Below, in pieces: positions 36,063 through 46,583 of a DNA stretch of 64,000 nucleotides (positions within the stretch are counted from its first letter, which is position 1; each line of letters starts with the position of its first letter). The stretch lies in contig CP137323.1 of the NCBI GenBank assembly GCA_033182465.1, positions 2,649,099-2,713,098 on the forward strand. The letters run 5' to 3'. Both the position numbers and the translations under genes were made by a program. Under the pieces are notes generated by a model. That model was not told the origin of the DNA, made no database searches, and was given only the letters and a program-made list of their open reading frames with translations. The stretch comes from Sanghuangporus weigelae. Lineage: Eukaryota; Basidiomycota; Agaricomycetes; Hymenochaetales; Hymenochaetaceae.

Positions 36063-38051
36063 ATGACCACAATGATACATACTGCTCTAAAGCGAAGCGC
36101 CCTGCGCATAAGATCACAGATACTTGTAAACCACAAATCGGTGATCCGTGCATTCAGCGGAATGAGCTCGTCCGGCCTTTCCGAGGCTCAAATTGAAGTG
36201 CGAAATTCAATACAGAAGATCTGCGAAAAGTTTCCGGACGAATACTGGTCAGAGAAAGATAGGTAAATGGGGGAACCGTCTTTGCACCTTTTCTTTATTG
36301 ACCATGCTTGAATGTGATAGAAAATCGGAATATGCTGGAGATCTTCATCGAGAGCTCGCTAACGCAGGATACTTGGGCATCTGCATGTGGGGATTCTATC
36401 TACTTTTATGTCTTTCATAAATCTTACACCTCTTTAGGCCGAGCGAATATGGAGGTAGTGATTTGGGAGTGTCAGAGGCAACTATCATGTTCGAAACTAT
36501 ATCTGAATCAGGCGCAGGCATCGCAGGATGCCAGACGGTACACGCGAAGTGACTAGTTTCTCAAAACCGTCTTCTTAGCTCTAATCAAGCTCATGCTAGC
36601 GTGTATGCAACCGTACCGATATTACGTTTTGCATCTCGCGAGCAGAAGGCTCGGTACTTACCCAATATCATATCCGGGAAGGAGCGTACTTGCTTCGGAG
36701 TGACGGAACCAAACACGGGACTTGATACTCTGAAGTTAAAGACTAAAGCAGAAAAACGAACCGATTCGCAGACAGGACGGTCCTCATATGTCGTGTCTGG
36801 CCAGAAAATGTGGGTCTCTTCAGCTCGTGATCATTGTATGACGTTGATTCTCTCTGCTAGATGGATCACGAATGCACAGGCTGCAGAAAGGATGGTCCTT
36901 CTTGCGCGCACGACTCCGCTGGAAGAAATTCCAAAAGAAGAAAAACAGAATACAGGTCTCTCACTATTCTATTGTGATATAGCCCGAGGAAAGCGAGAAG
37001 GAAGCGTTATCGCCCTACCAATCCACAAGATGGGCGGTCGTTCTGTAGACGCTAATGAGGTACTCGATCTAGCTTACTTTATGGTTTTCACTCATACAGC
37101 GCATTTCAAGGTTTTCTTTGATAACTTTGAGATTGCTGCAGACGACCTTAGTGCGTACTTTCATGCACTCCAGCTCATTTGAAATGTGTTTACTCTCCAA
37201 AAAACTCGTAGTTGGTTCCGAAGGGGATGGTTTCAAGATTATACTTCATGGAATGAAGAAAGTCATCCGAAGTTTCTCGCCTTGTCTCTATCTCACAGAT
37301 TCTGTGCAGTGCCGAACGCTGCTTCCTCGCAGGAGAAGCACTGGGACTTGGTTATGCCGCACTTCGCCGTGCAACGGAGTATGCTAAGGCTCGCCACGTA
37401 TTCGGACGTGCGATTGGACAAAACCAGGCCATCCAACACCAACTAGCGCAGTCGTGGTGTGCACTTGAAGCAGCAAAAATGCTTACTCTTCATGCTGCTA
37501 GACGGTTTGCCTGACTTTTATTCCACTCGTGTATTCACTTCCCTGATATGGCATATACTGTCCACATTGGGTACCAGATACGACGAAGTCGTCGGAATCG
37601 GAGATACTTATGACAGCAGCCGGACATCTAAATCAGATGAGAGAAAAGATGGTATACAAGCAGAGATTGGTGCATTATGCAATGCAGCAAAGTACGTCGC
37701 AGCCGAGGCGGCTTTCAAAGCTTGCGAGCGGGCAGGTGAGCAACTTTGCACGCCCATTTCTTGATCTGCACTGACAATATTCAGTAATGACACACGGTGG
37801 AATGGGATACGCTTCTGAATTCCATGTCGAAAGGTGTAGACGGCCCTGCGGTAACTCATGATGACGTTACTATACTAAATTTTTCATAGATACTTGCGAG
37901 AATCGTTGGTTCCTCGCCTAGCACCCGTATCACGGGAGATGATTCTCAACTTTATCGGACAGAAAGTCCTCGGTTGTAAGTAGATAATCGCCCGCTTTTT
38001 CCTGCTTTGGCATGCTAATAAACCTTGTTGAAAGTGCCCAAGAGCTATTGA
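36063..38051 (+). CDS. Acyl-CoA dehydrogenase, mitochondrial-type, with two irregular introns
   Basis: Highly split gene. Exons I can place are 36063..36262, 36321..36386, 36438..36548, 36600.. about 36826, about 36887..37059, 37111..37150, 37212..37257, 37310..37504, 37578..37735, 37785..37833, 37890..37975 and 38035..38051. The N-terminus (MTTMIHTALKRSALRIRSQI) is a basic amphipathic presequence. Family blocks follow in order: PSEYGGSDLG, GVTEPNTGLDTLKLKTKA, QKMWVSSA, HKMGGRSVD, VFFDNFEIAADDL, GSEGDGFKIILHGM, AERCFLAGEALGLGYAALRRA, VFGRAIGQNQAIQHQLAQ, and near the C-terminus THGGMGYASEFHVERYL and QKVLGLPKSY. It should bind FAD and oxidise an acyl-CoA in beta-oxidation or branched-chain catabolism. 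At 36827 a canonical intron works only by dropping a conserved AAE. At 37258 the donor reads GA rather than GT. The gene may use non-canonical sites or be starting to decay. Confidence 0.82.
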
Positions 38052-38195
38052 TGTCAATGAATAATGGAACGGAATAACGGTCACCCTTTCTAATCAAGGC
38101 AGTGGAGCTCTGTCATCTTGAAAATGCTATAGGTTCAATGCTTTTTTTTTTTTTTTCATAGCACCATATCAAGGGCAATTAAGTTAACGATAAAG

Positions 38196-38726
38196 TTACT
38201 GTCCCTGTACTACGTGTTGCTCGACTGCGTGATAGAGAGCCTGCATCGCAATCTCTGCAGAACTATATTCTTTGCGAAAGAGTACGTAATCAAATTCTGG
38301 CTGTTTATCGAAGACGTGGAACTTGACTCCGCTGTGCTCCTCCGTTTTCGATGATTGCTTTGATGTTTCCGGGCTCGCATTAGAAACCTCGGCTTCGTCC
38401 TTAATCTCTTTAATGTCCTTAATTACTTAAACAATGGCAACCGTGCCTGGTTGTTATCATTAGAGACGTATCAACGGCCTAAGACTTACCAGCAAAGCAG
38501 AATATTTTGCCCCGGGCTGGAGCATTCTTACGATATATGTACGGGTAGACCGTGTAACCTCTGACAGTGGCATCTGACCGGATAGCATTATTATAACCCT
38601 CATTTTTATGGGATCCATTATCGTGCACTCACTTCTAGTGGCGATTTCGAGCATTTCCTTTCGAATTGCCGAAGCATGCTCCTTGCGCTCTTTCTGGTTT
38701 TTACTAAGTGAGCTTTCCGCAGACAT
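38196..38726 (-). CDS. Small unknown protein
   Basis: Two exons, complement(join(38196..38417,38490..38726)), encode 152 aa from ATG 38726 (MSAESSLSKNQKERKEHAS). The 72-nt intron has a consensus GTAAGT donor and ends TTAAG. Residues 1-79 are Lys/Arg/Glu-rich then hydrophobic (KMRVIIMLSGQMPLSEVTRS). The second exon is acidic and ends in a compact segment with QPEFDYVLFRKEYSSAEIAM, followed by a helix to the C-terminus. Codon use and the splice fit argue that it is a real gene, but I do not recognise a family. It converges with the acyl-CoA dehydrogenase gene, whose stop is about 145 nt away. Confidence 0.6.
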
Positions 38727-39239
38727 CTTGCACAAAGCTCAGTTTCGGGATTCCAAAAGAGCTCTGCATCGCATATTTATAGCTGAGAATATCTTCGCAG
38801 CAAAGTAACCTATGTTTTCTTCCAAAGCATTATTACCTTTGGGCGGCGTGGCATATTTTCTGACAACCGAGTGGCGTGATCGACAAGCCAGGAGAAAATT
38901 GCGTACTTTGCACTCAAGCACAAGCTCTACCTTTTCGGAGTTTCAAATTCTTGGACTAGCAGCGCAAACGAGTATTGTCACAGTCATCGGTCGTGGAATG
39001 ATACTCTCACGACGTCTTGCGTTCATTGAAAAGCACTACGTCTTCGGAGATCGGGACCACCTATAATGCAGGAGACTATACGGCAATGCTTTCACATTTG
39101 ATACTTTGCAACAGTGACATGGCCAAGCAGCTGGCTATTATGAAACTTTGGCATGATTTCATATGATCCAACGAATTGACAAACTGTCCCAGAGGTCGCC
39201 TAAAGATACAATACAGACCGGATGGAGCGTTGAGTTACA
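38727..39239. other. Intergenic with one small unsupported frame
   Basis: Upstream region of the small unknown protein and downstream of the CFEM gene. An 84-codon plus-strand frame (38812-39066) begins MFSSKALLPLGGVAYFL and has a possible hydrophobic start, but I have no splice or family support for it. Confidence 0.4.
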
Positions 39240-40241
39240 CTAGAAGAGGAGGGAGTTAAAGAAACCCAATGACAAACAAGCCAAGGACACGCCAAGTCTG
39301 GAGCCGGGATGACGTTTCATAGCAGCCGAAATGGTACTCGTCGGCGAGACGAAACGTGTGCTCGTTATCGTGTCCACAACGCTCAGAGAAGCAGACGAGC
39401 TAGATGGCGGAGGAATAGTGACTGTCGAGCTTATCAACGTGCTTGCTGTAGATACTGAAGTTTCAGTACTCAGGACCGGACTTTGTGTCGAAGAAGCGGA
39501 GAGAGTGCTGGTGATGGTAGATGTGATCGGAGGGATATCGAACGTCGCCGTGATCGTGGTAACAGGCACATTCGTTGATGGAGAGGAAGTTACTGAAGGA
39601 GAGCTTGGTTCAGATGTCTCTGACGATGTCACTGATGGAGCCGTACTAGAGCTGCTGTCCGTATCACTGATAGTACTACTCGAGCCTGAAGATGTTGTCG
39701 GCATCGTGACCACAGCAGACGTAACTAAGGATCACAAAATTAGTTCGATCGGTAATTCATGAGTAGTCAGACTCACAAGCAATGCATTGCGCCGTTACGA
39801 TATCCTCTCCTCTCTCTTGATCGTCTTCATCACACGAGAAACTGAAGCATTGTTGGACATCGGACATGAATGTCGGTGATCTGCATGTACATGGAAGATT
39901 TTCTCTGATTCATGAAAGTCATGTTAAAGTAGTTCGAAATTGATTCAGGGTATCGTTCGGACATACGAGCTGATGCATCCTATATCAGATGCGACGTCGT
40001 CGACACGCATAGTGGTATGTTTCCTTGTGCTACCGCGCCATGAATGAAAAGCAGAATGAGCAGAGGCAACTCTGAAAGCATTTAGCTACCTCCTTCGTCG
40101 GTAGAGGCTCTGTGGTGGAAGGCAGACAAGGAGCGCAGAGCAGCCGACAGCGTGCGGTTGAAGGAGAAGTAGATAGGAGGCGAGAACATCCGGAGACACG
40201 AGGAAGAAGCAAGCAATACGTGGCGCGTGTCGGACGAGCAT
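39240..40241 (-). CDS. CFEM-domain, Ser/Thr-rich GPI-anchored cell wall protein
   Basis: The 3' exons are clear: 39240..39724 and 39777..39904, with further coding upstream to about 40100. The segment PLPTKEVAKCFQSCL (before an intron) and GCISS/ENLPCTCRSPTFMSDVQQCFSFSCDEDDQERGEDIVTAQC give the eight-cysteine CFEM pattern, including C-x3-C and C-x-C. CFEM proteins are fungal surface proteins, some of which bind haem. The rest is a Ser/Thr/Pro-rich stalk of about 110 residues ending with a hydrophobic C-terminal segment (VSLACLSLGFFNSLLF) typical of a GPI-attachment signal. The first exon, with the signal peptide, is uncertain. ATG 40241 (MLVRHAPRIACFFL) is the best candidate, and one internal intron boundary near 39975-40070 is unresolved. 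Confidence 0.78.
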
Positions 40242-40805
40242 TACTGTAATAGCCTTGAGAAGCTCACAAATATATCCGGTTATAATGGACGAAGATGACA
40301 GCGAAAAAGTAGCAGCCCGCGTAGAACAAGTCAAGAATAGAGATCTCTGGAGGATAGTAATGCACAAATAGACGTATTATGCGTGCTACTGTTGATTCCT
40401 TGAGCCTGATGCGGCTTAGGAGACTCGTGTTCCAGGGGATGGATAGTAGGTTCAACTTGAAGGCGAACGAAATGAAAAGCAGTTCATAGACCTTACGTTA
40501 TCCATATCTCACGTAATCAATATTCATGTATTCGCTTTACCTTGGCAGTGGCGATGTCGACAACTCCCAATGCACCAATGGATATGTTGCGGTTCATGCT
40601 CTCAGAACAGAATCAGTTGAAGGCCGCCGGGAGACGACGACGACGAGGGGCAACCGACGACCCAGGATCACGTTGATGCGAAGCAACTGCTGAGCCATGT
40701 GCCGCCTTCCCACTTTCCCAGCCTTTTCCTGTATTCCACCACACCACACTCAGCAAGCCCTTCTTCTGCGCACTCCATTGTGCAGGACTCAACAGCTCTG
40801 AAAGG
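40242..40805. promoter_or_regulatory. Divergent promoter region between the two wall-protein genes
   Basis: About 560 nt between the CFEM gene (minus) and the Ser/Thr-rich GPI-type gene (plus), to be read as a shared promoter region. I see no specific element I can name. Confidence 0.45.
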
Positions 40806-41517
40806 ATGACTCTCAGCTCCTCCATTCTGATGTTCATCTGCGTTGCTGCTATCTTTGAGAGTGTAAACGGGCGCCTCGGCGTGGAGAATGACTTGTTCGT
40901 GCGGCAGGCGGAAACGACCTGTGAGTGTCAGACGAACAAGCTCTAGATGTATCTGCTCAAGTCTGCGCTGTGAAGCTCTTTCTATATCCTCGGATGACGC
41001 GACAACGGTGACCGTCACCGTGAGCGTTCCAATCACCGGTTCGACTTCCAGCTCTTCGGATCCTTCTTCGGACACAACAACTGTGTCCAATGGACCAACA
41101 GAGACGATCGGGCACAGTTCGCTCTCTCTTCCACCAGGACCCATTTCAACGAGTGCTATTCCATCGCTCACGACATTCACGACGACATTCTCCGAACCGC
41201 CCGTAACGACCATCGTGACAAGCACACTCGCCCCTTCCAGCACATCGTCCTCTGCCGCGTCAAGCTCGGGATTGAGTACTTCTACGTCGACGTCAACTTC
41301 ACGTGCACTTTCGAGCTCGACGTTAACAGTGCCAGCGAGTGCAACTTCGAGCAGCTCGCCCAGCGTTGTCGCGACTGTAACGAGCACTCGCTCTGTCGCT
41401 CCTGTGTCTATAACTAGTAGCGCAGCGGTCCCCCTCAGAGGCACTTCATGCTCGCAACCCTTTGCTTTCGTCGCAATACCCTTTTTCTCCGTTCTTTTCG
41501 GTTCATTCTTGCTCTGA
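40806..41517 (+). CDS. Secreted Ser/Thr-rich GPI-anchor-type surface protein
   Basis: Two exons, join(40806..40920,40976..41517), encode 218 aa. The N-terminus MTLSSSILMFICVAAIFESV is a signal peptide. A 55-nt intron interrupts after about 38 codons. The mature chain is about 60 percent Ser/Thr/Pro/Val with TVTVTVS, TTTV and SSSS runs, expected to be heavily O-mannosylated. It ends in a hydrophobic segment (FAFVAIPFFSVLFGSFLL) after a small-residue region, the layout of a GPI-attachment signal. The stalk and tail resemble the neighbouring CFEM protein (TSTRxVxPxSxxSAA in both), so the two probably share ancestry, but this one lacks the cysteine-rich head. Confidence 0.85.
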
Positions 41518-41976
41518 TGCGCCCTCATTTTGCGAACGTGTCCACGAAATAGTCCAGGTGACGACACTTTTGGAAGCCATTAATTCTGTATTTGTAATCT
41601 CCTTTGCGCTCCTTCATTCGTTCTTGTCAGGTTCTAGTCTGGTATCGGAGTTTCTGTGTGTTCCCATCTTGTTGTGTAATGTACCAATATAACATCGCAA
41701 CGCGAAAACGGTGCCATCATGTCCGATTTTGATAAGTACTATTTGTGGTGTGTATGATATAACCATCTCTGATGTATGGAAGATCTACTAGATATGAGGC
41801 AAGGCAATAAAATAAAATAAAATAAAAACGACCTCATTACATTTAATGACGGTGAGAACCGGTAACCGCAACACAGATGGCCTACTGAACCGGAAGCGAA
41901 AACTTGGTGTAACACAGCAAATAGAAACAGACAAAAAACGACTCCGGCCTTGAAGCACAGACTAAACCAATATAGC
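41518..41976. other. Intergenic, convergent 3' ends
   Basis: 459 nt between the GPI-type gene and the first saccharopine-dehydrogenase-like gene. It contains a short AATAAA-like run (AATAAAATAAAATAAAA, 41807-41826), a plausible polyadenylation region. No gene seen. Confidence 0.5.
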
Positions 41977-43411
41977 TCATTTGCCGCCGTCATCCCGAAT
42001 GCGGCTCTCAAATTCAAATTTACCGCTCGCGGAGAGGCGTTCTATCAAGAGAGGACCAAGCGCAGTCATCGACGTCAGGACACCACCCCGTTGTGCAAGC
42101 GGTGGAAGTTTCTTCTGGGGCGCCAGCACCGCCAATGCTACTTCGGAAGCCATAACTGTAGGACCGGGCGACCAATTAATTTGAGTCATATAATAACAGA
42201 ATGAAGGAAGTTGCTCACCAGCCGTAAGAGCATATCCTGGATCGCCGTGCCCACGTAAATGAGATTCGATCACGATCGGTTTACCAGTAGTAGGCAACGG
42301 TGTCGAAATGCTAATATTATGCATATTCAAGAAGCCTTTTGAAAGAGTTCTGCATGACGCAAAGTGTTTAGTTTTCGCCACACAAAGACAGATGGGAAAT
42401 AATTCACGCGTCTGATGGCCCTTGTCCAGGAGCAGGCAAGACGCGTTTGGCAAGCTGGCGGAAAGGCCGGAGCATCAGGAGCGCGCCAAAAAGCGCTACG
42501 CCGAGGCTTATGGAAAACGCAGCGAACCTATTCGATGCGGCCCATGATTCTGTATATGAATAATCATCTGAGTATGCCGGAAGCAGATTTACGCTGTTCG
42601 CAGCGTTTTTGTCGTATTTCTCCTCGTTGGTCTGGAACAGAGCACGCGTGCGTTGGACGACGGAGATGTTGTAAGGCAGCAGAGGAAAGAAACTCCCGTA
42701 TTGCTTTGGTCGAACGACCGGAAGCGAAGAAACCAACTTGATGCTATGCGGAGATCGAAGCTCGATAGGACTTATGAAGTCCGGGGCTTGAGAAGCAACC
42801 AAATCCTTGCAAGACACCGCCTCAAGGAGGTTGAGAGACGAAGCAATCGTACCGCCTGAGACCCCACTTCTCGCTCTGATTCTCGTATGCGACTCTGCTA
42901 CTCCGACGTTCGCAGCACCGCCTTGATGCATTGATCTCAGAGTAGTCCGAAGGGTAAGTGCGGAGAGGTAGGCGATAACGTCAGACGGTACAGAGTCGAA
43001 GCCGCAGCTCGGCACCAGAATCGTCTTGGTCTTTGAGGCGAGCGTGTCGAGTTCGACAATGATGTCCTTCACGAAGGGTGCTTCCCCACCAATGTCCACA
43101 TAGTGCACACCGCTCCGTGCACATGCACGAGCCAATGGTTTCCCCCATTTTATATACGGTCCAACGGTAGTCAACACAGCTTTCGGACTGGCCTTTTCGA
43201 GTAGTGCCTTGATAGATTCGTTATCAGCAACGTCGACTGTGAATAACTGGACACCAGAAAGGTTGAAATCGGAGACTAGCTTGTCAAGCTTGGACTTTGA
43301 ACGCGCTGCAATGCCGAACTTGAAAGAGTCGCGTTCTCGATGCGTCGCAAGGTATCGGGTGACAAGACGACCAGTATAACCGGTTGCACCTACGAGGAGA
43401 ACGTCGACCAT
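41977..43411 (-). CDS. Saccharopine dehydrogenase-like oxidoreductase (copy 1)
   Basis: Three exons, complement(join(41977..42155,42219..42349,42408..43411)), encode 437 aa. The N-terminus MVDVLLVGATGYTGRLVTRY is a Rossmann NAD(P)-binding fold with GATGYTG. The family block TVGPYIKWGKPLARACARSGVHYVDIGGE and PSCGFDSVPSD follow. Near residue 300-320 there is a hydrophobic segment (FSISLGVALFGALLML), a likely membrane anchor, then a soluble C-terminal domain. This matches the saccharopine dehydrogenase-like / trans-acting enoyl reductase group, several members of which sit on lipid droplets or membranes. It is not the lysine-pathway enzyme. Tandem with the copy at 44196-45626: identical length and intron phases. 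ATG 43411 was preferred over 43429 because it aligns with the paralogue. Confidence 0.92.
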
Positions 43412-44195
43412 GACGGACTGGAGAATCAACGCAGGAATGGCTCGAGTCGCGTCTGCATTTTATAGAGCAAGATCATGGTTACGGTCGTCCGGACTTCTTT
43501 CTTTCCGGATTCTTTATGCTGATCAGGTCCAAATGAATCAATCCGGATTAATTTACCTACAGGTAGGTACAAAAAGTGTTCGTCACCCCTGTCTTAAGAA
43601 GGTAGATTTGTATGCTTTGTATGGGAGTATAAGCGCCGGATAGCATCTCGCAGACTTCTTCATGTCGGCAAAGATGAGGGATCACCTTGGCTACTTCCTG
43701 AGAAGGCATGCAAATGCGCCTTCCAAATTCGGGGGTGACGAACACTTTTTGTACCCACTTGTAAAGCATACTGGTACTGTATTTGCTGTGTGGGGAGGCT
43801 TACTCAATCATCTCAACCCTGACGAATTCTATCTATTCTTCTGCTCAGTATTGTTCTAATTTTGTGATGACCGTTCGAAAAACGTCATACCTTTACTCGA
43901 TATTCCGGATTTGTGTATGTTTTCCGACATCTGCCTCTTATCGTTCTGAAATGCTATACGTACGTGAGAGGGGCAAAGTTATTCTTGTTGCTGATATTGC
44001 GATCCTCGGTACTTCAGCTGAGCTTGATTTGGATAGGACCGGCCTACGTATGTCCAACGAGAGCAGATTCTTGACCGAGAGATGACACATAAGAGAGCTG
44101 GATTGAGGAGCGATGCAACATCAGAATCAAAGCCGATAAAGTATGACGAAGAGCGTAGCCAAGAAAAGGTTGATGTATGAAAGAAATGTCTGTAA
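43412..44195. other. Intergenic spacer between the tandem oxidoreductases
   Basis: About 780 nt containing the promoter of copy 1, a mariner-type MITE and the 3' end of copy 2. No gene besides the MITE is seen. Confidence 0.6.
43560..43761. mobile_element. Mariner/Tc1-type MITE
   Basis: This 202-bp element has about 30-bp terminal inverted repeats. The left end starts CAGGTAGGTACAAAAAGTGT, and the right end is its complement with two mismatches in the first ten positions. It is flanked by TA at 43558-43559 and 43762-43763. The TA duplication and the GGTACAAAAAGTGTTCG terminal motif are typical of Tc1/mariner-derived elements. No transposase frame is present. It lies between the two tandem oxidoreductases and upstream of copy 1. 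Confidence 0.88.
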
Positions 44196-45626
44196 TTACT
44201 CGATCGTCCCGTCATCACGCACACCGCTTTCTATCTCAAACCTTCCACTAGCCGATAGACGTTTCAGGAGAATAGGACCAAGCGCCGTCATTGGAGTGAG
44301 GACGCCACCTTTACGAGCAAGCAAAGGAAGCTCCTCTTGGGCTGTTAATAGTGAAAGTGCAACCTCGGAAGCCATAACTATACAGATATACAGTCAATAG
44401 TGCAGAGAAGTGCAGACACTAAATTGCTATTACCAGCAGTAAGTGCATAGCCAGGATCCCCACGACCACGCAAATGGCTCTCAATTACAAATGGCTTTCC
44501 GGTCGTCGGTAATGGCGTGGAAATGCTAATGTTATGCATCTTCAAGAAGCCTTTCTCGAGAGCTCTATAGACGTGGGAAGTCCATTAGATAATTTTCGCT
44601 CCGAATTAAGATGATCAGAACTTACTCGTCAGATGGACCATGTCCTGGATCAGGAAGAATCTTCCTGGCAAGCCAGCGAAGCGGCGGAAACAAGAGAAGG
44701 CATGCACCACCCATTGCGATACTAAGACTAAAGAAAAATGCTGTGAACCTATTTGATGCCGCCCACGATTCGGTGTACGAATAATCTTCTGCGTAGGCCG
44801 GAAGGTCTTCACTATCACCGTCCTTGTCGAATTTGTCTGCATAAAGCGTAAACAACCCACGCGTACGCTGGACAACGGAGATGTTGTAAGGAATGAGGAA
44901 AAAGATGCCTCCGTAACGTTTCGGGCGAACAATAGGCAATGAAGAAACAAGTTTGAGGCGCTGTGGCGATCGAACTTTGACTGGGCTAAGATAATCGGGA
45001 GTTTGGGAATACATTAAATCCTTGCGCGATAATGTCTCAACGATGTTCAAGACCGAAGAGGCCGTGCCACCAGACATACCGCCTTTAACTGCGATCCGTG
45101 TATGAGACTCCGCTATCCCAACATTCTCGAGGTCGTGTTCATGCATTGTTTTCAGAGCAGATCGAAGCGTCTGAGCGGCAAGATATGCGATGGCATCAGA
45201 CGGCACAGAATCCAGTCCGCAGCTCGGAATCAGAATCGACTTGGTTTTGGTAGCGAGGAAGTCGAGCTCTATAATGAGATCCTTCACAAAGGACGCCTCC
45301 CCGGCGATGTCCACGTAATGGACACCGTTGTGAGCACATGCGCGAGCTAGGGGCTTCCCCCACTTTATATACGGACCGACCGTGCTCAAGACAACTGTCG
45401 GCCTAGCTTCGTCGAAGAGAGCTTTAATGGAGCCATCATTGCTCACGTCGACCGTGAAGGACTGGACGTTGGAGAGGTTGAGCTCAGAGACAAGTCTGTC
45501 GAGCTTGGACTTTGACCGTGCTGCAATGCCAAGCTTGAAAGAATCCCGTTCACGATGGACCGCGAGATAGCGGATGATGAGGTGGCCTGTGTATCCTGTT
45601 GCGCCGACGACGAGGACGTCGACCAT
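44196..45626 (-). CDS. Saccharopine dehydrogenase-like oxidoreductase (copy 2)
   Basis: Three exons, complement(join(44196..44377,44434..44564,44626..45626)), encode 437 aa, the same length as copy 1 and about two thirds identical by eye. MVDVLVVGATGYTGHLIIRY, TVGPYIKWGKPLARACAHNG and PSCGLDSVPSD are conserved. The hydrophobic segment before the C-terminal domain (FFFSLSIAMGGACLLLF) is retained. Intron 1 uses a GTAAGT donor. No stop or frameshift is seen, so both copies look functional. Exon 2 (131 nt) is the same length in both, while the other exons differ by three nucleotides. The upstream ATG 45644 would add only six residues. Confidence 0.92.
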
Positions 45627-46009
45627 GATGATAGCCGGTAGCAAAACGCTACCTTCGAGTGTGCAGTGCTGCGCACATCATCATCATCCTCCCGGTCAGA
45701 CCAGGCTTCCGTTCTTGCACGTGCAAGAGAATCGACTAAAATTCCTTACATAAGACGCATTCAAGCAGTGGATGGATGAACTCCTTCAGATTGACGAACA
45801 AAATTAGCTTCGGAAGCATTGCAGACAGTACAGAAGAAATACTTCTGGAAAAATCAAGAAGTCCAAGTCAAGCAAAGTCGAGTCATATTGCTCTACTGTC
45901 CTTTGCATCGCGTTACTGAGCAGGCAAGTCGTCATCCAACGCTCACATAAATTAACCCAGTTTCTTTCTTGTTTGTCGTTCCCTTCATGCTTTCACGGAA
46001 GCTGACCAG
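45627..46009. promoter_or_regulatory. Divergent promoter region
   Basis: 383 nt between oxidoreductase copy 2 (minus) and the small basic protein gene (plus). It must hold both promoters. No recognised element. Confidence 0.45.
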
Positions 46010-46583
46010 ATGGAGAAATCCAGGATTGAGAAGCAGCCACGGGTTTCGATAGAGTCCGTTATAAGCTTAGGAGATGACATGGAATATCGGAGTGACCATC
46101 TGGGGGATGCAGAAAGACGTATGCCTCACCTCCTATCTGCCCATAAATATGCTGGCCTAACTCTGCTTTTATTTTCTAAATTCTTAAATGCGTGGGCTGT
46201 ATGTTCTCTTTCTTCTGTTTTCTAGTCGCTCGAAAATATGGATACACTGTCAAGATTCAAAAGGCGACGCGGATTGGCTTCATACACGGAACTAATGTCA
46301 GCCGTAAGTCTTCCTCTTATCTGTTTCTGAGTGATCAGTTGCTGCTAGACCACGCGCTCCAGTTGCTCCGGTAAAAGGAGTTCACCCGAAAGAACGTTTG
46401 GATTTTTCGAAGACAGTGAAGCTTCCGTCAGTCTTTCAGATAGACAAGGCATTGGCAGAACTTCATGATTATTTGACCCGGGAAGACCAAAGAAGACAGC
46501 GACGAAGACAGGAGAAGGAGATAGAAGAGAGAAACAAAGTGTTGAGGCAAAGAGGGAAACTTAGTAGAATGAAGAAGCGATGA
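46010..46583 (+). CDS. Small basic coiled-coil protein of unknown function
   Basis: Three exons, join(46010..46118,46226..46303,46339..46583), encode 143 aa (MEKSRIEKQPRVSIESVISL...). The middle segment is LARKYGYTVKIQKATRIGFI. The C-terminal half (LHDYLTREDQRRQRRRQEKE and on to SRMKKR) is a charged helix, likely a coiled coil with nuclear-localisation-like basic ends. The second intron is only 35 nt, but only this acceptor keeps the C-terminal frame joined. I do not recognise the family. The basic C-terminus would fit a ribosome-biogenesis or nuclear factor, but this is only composition. Confidence 0.6.

Noticed and set aside
38812-39066. 84-codon plus-strand frame starting MFSSKALLPL
   Set aside because: No family match, no splice partner and no flanking support. 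Kept only as a note in the intergenic entry.
40668-41567. 299-codon minus-strand frame
   Set aside because: Mirror of the Ser/Thr-rich GPI-type gene. The plus strand has a signal peptide, a good intron and a GPI-type tail.
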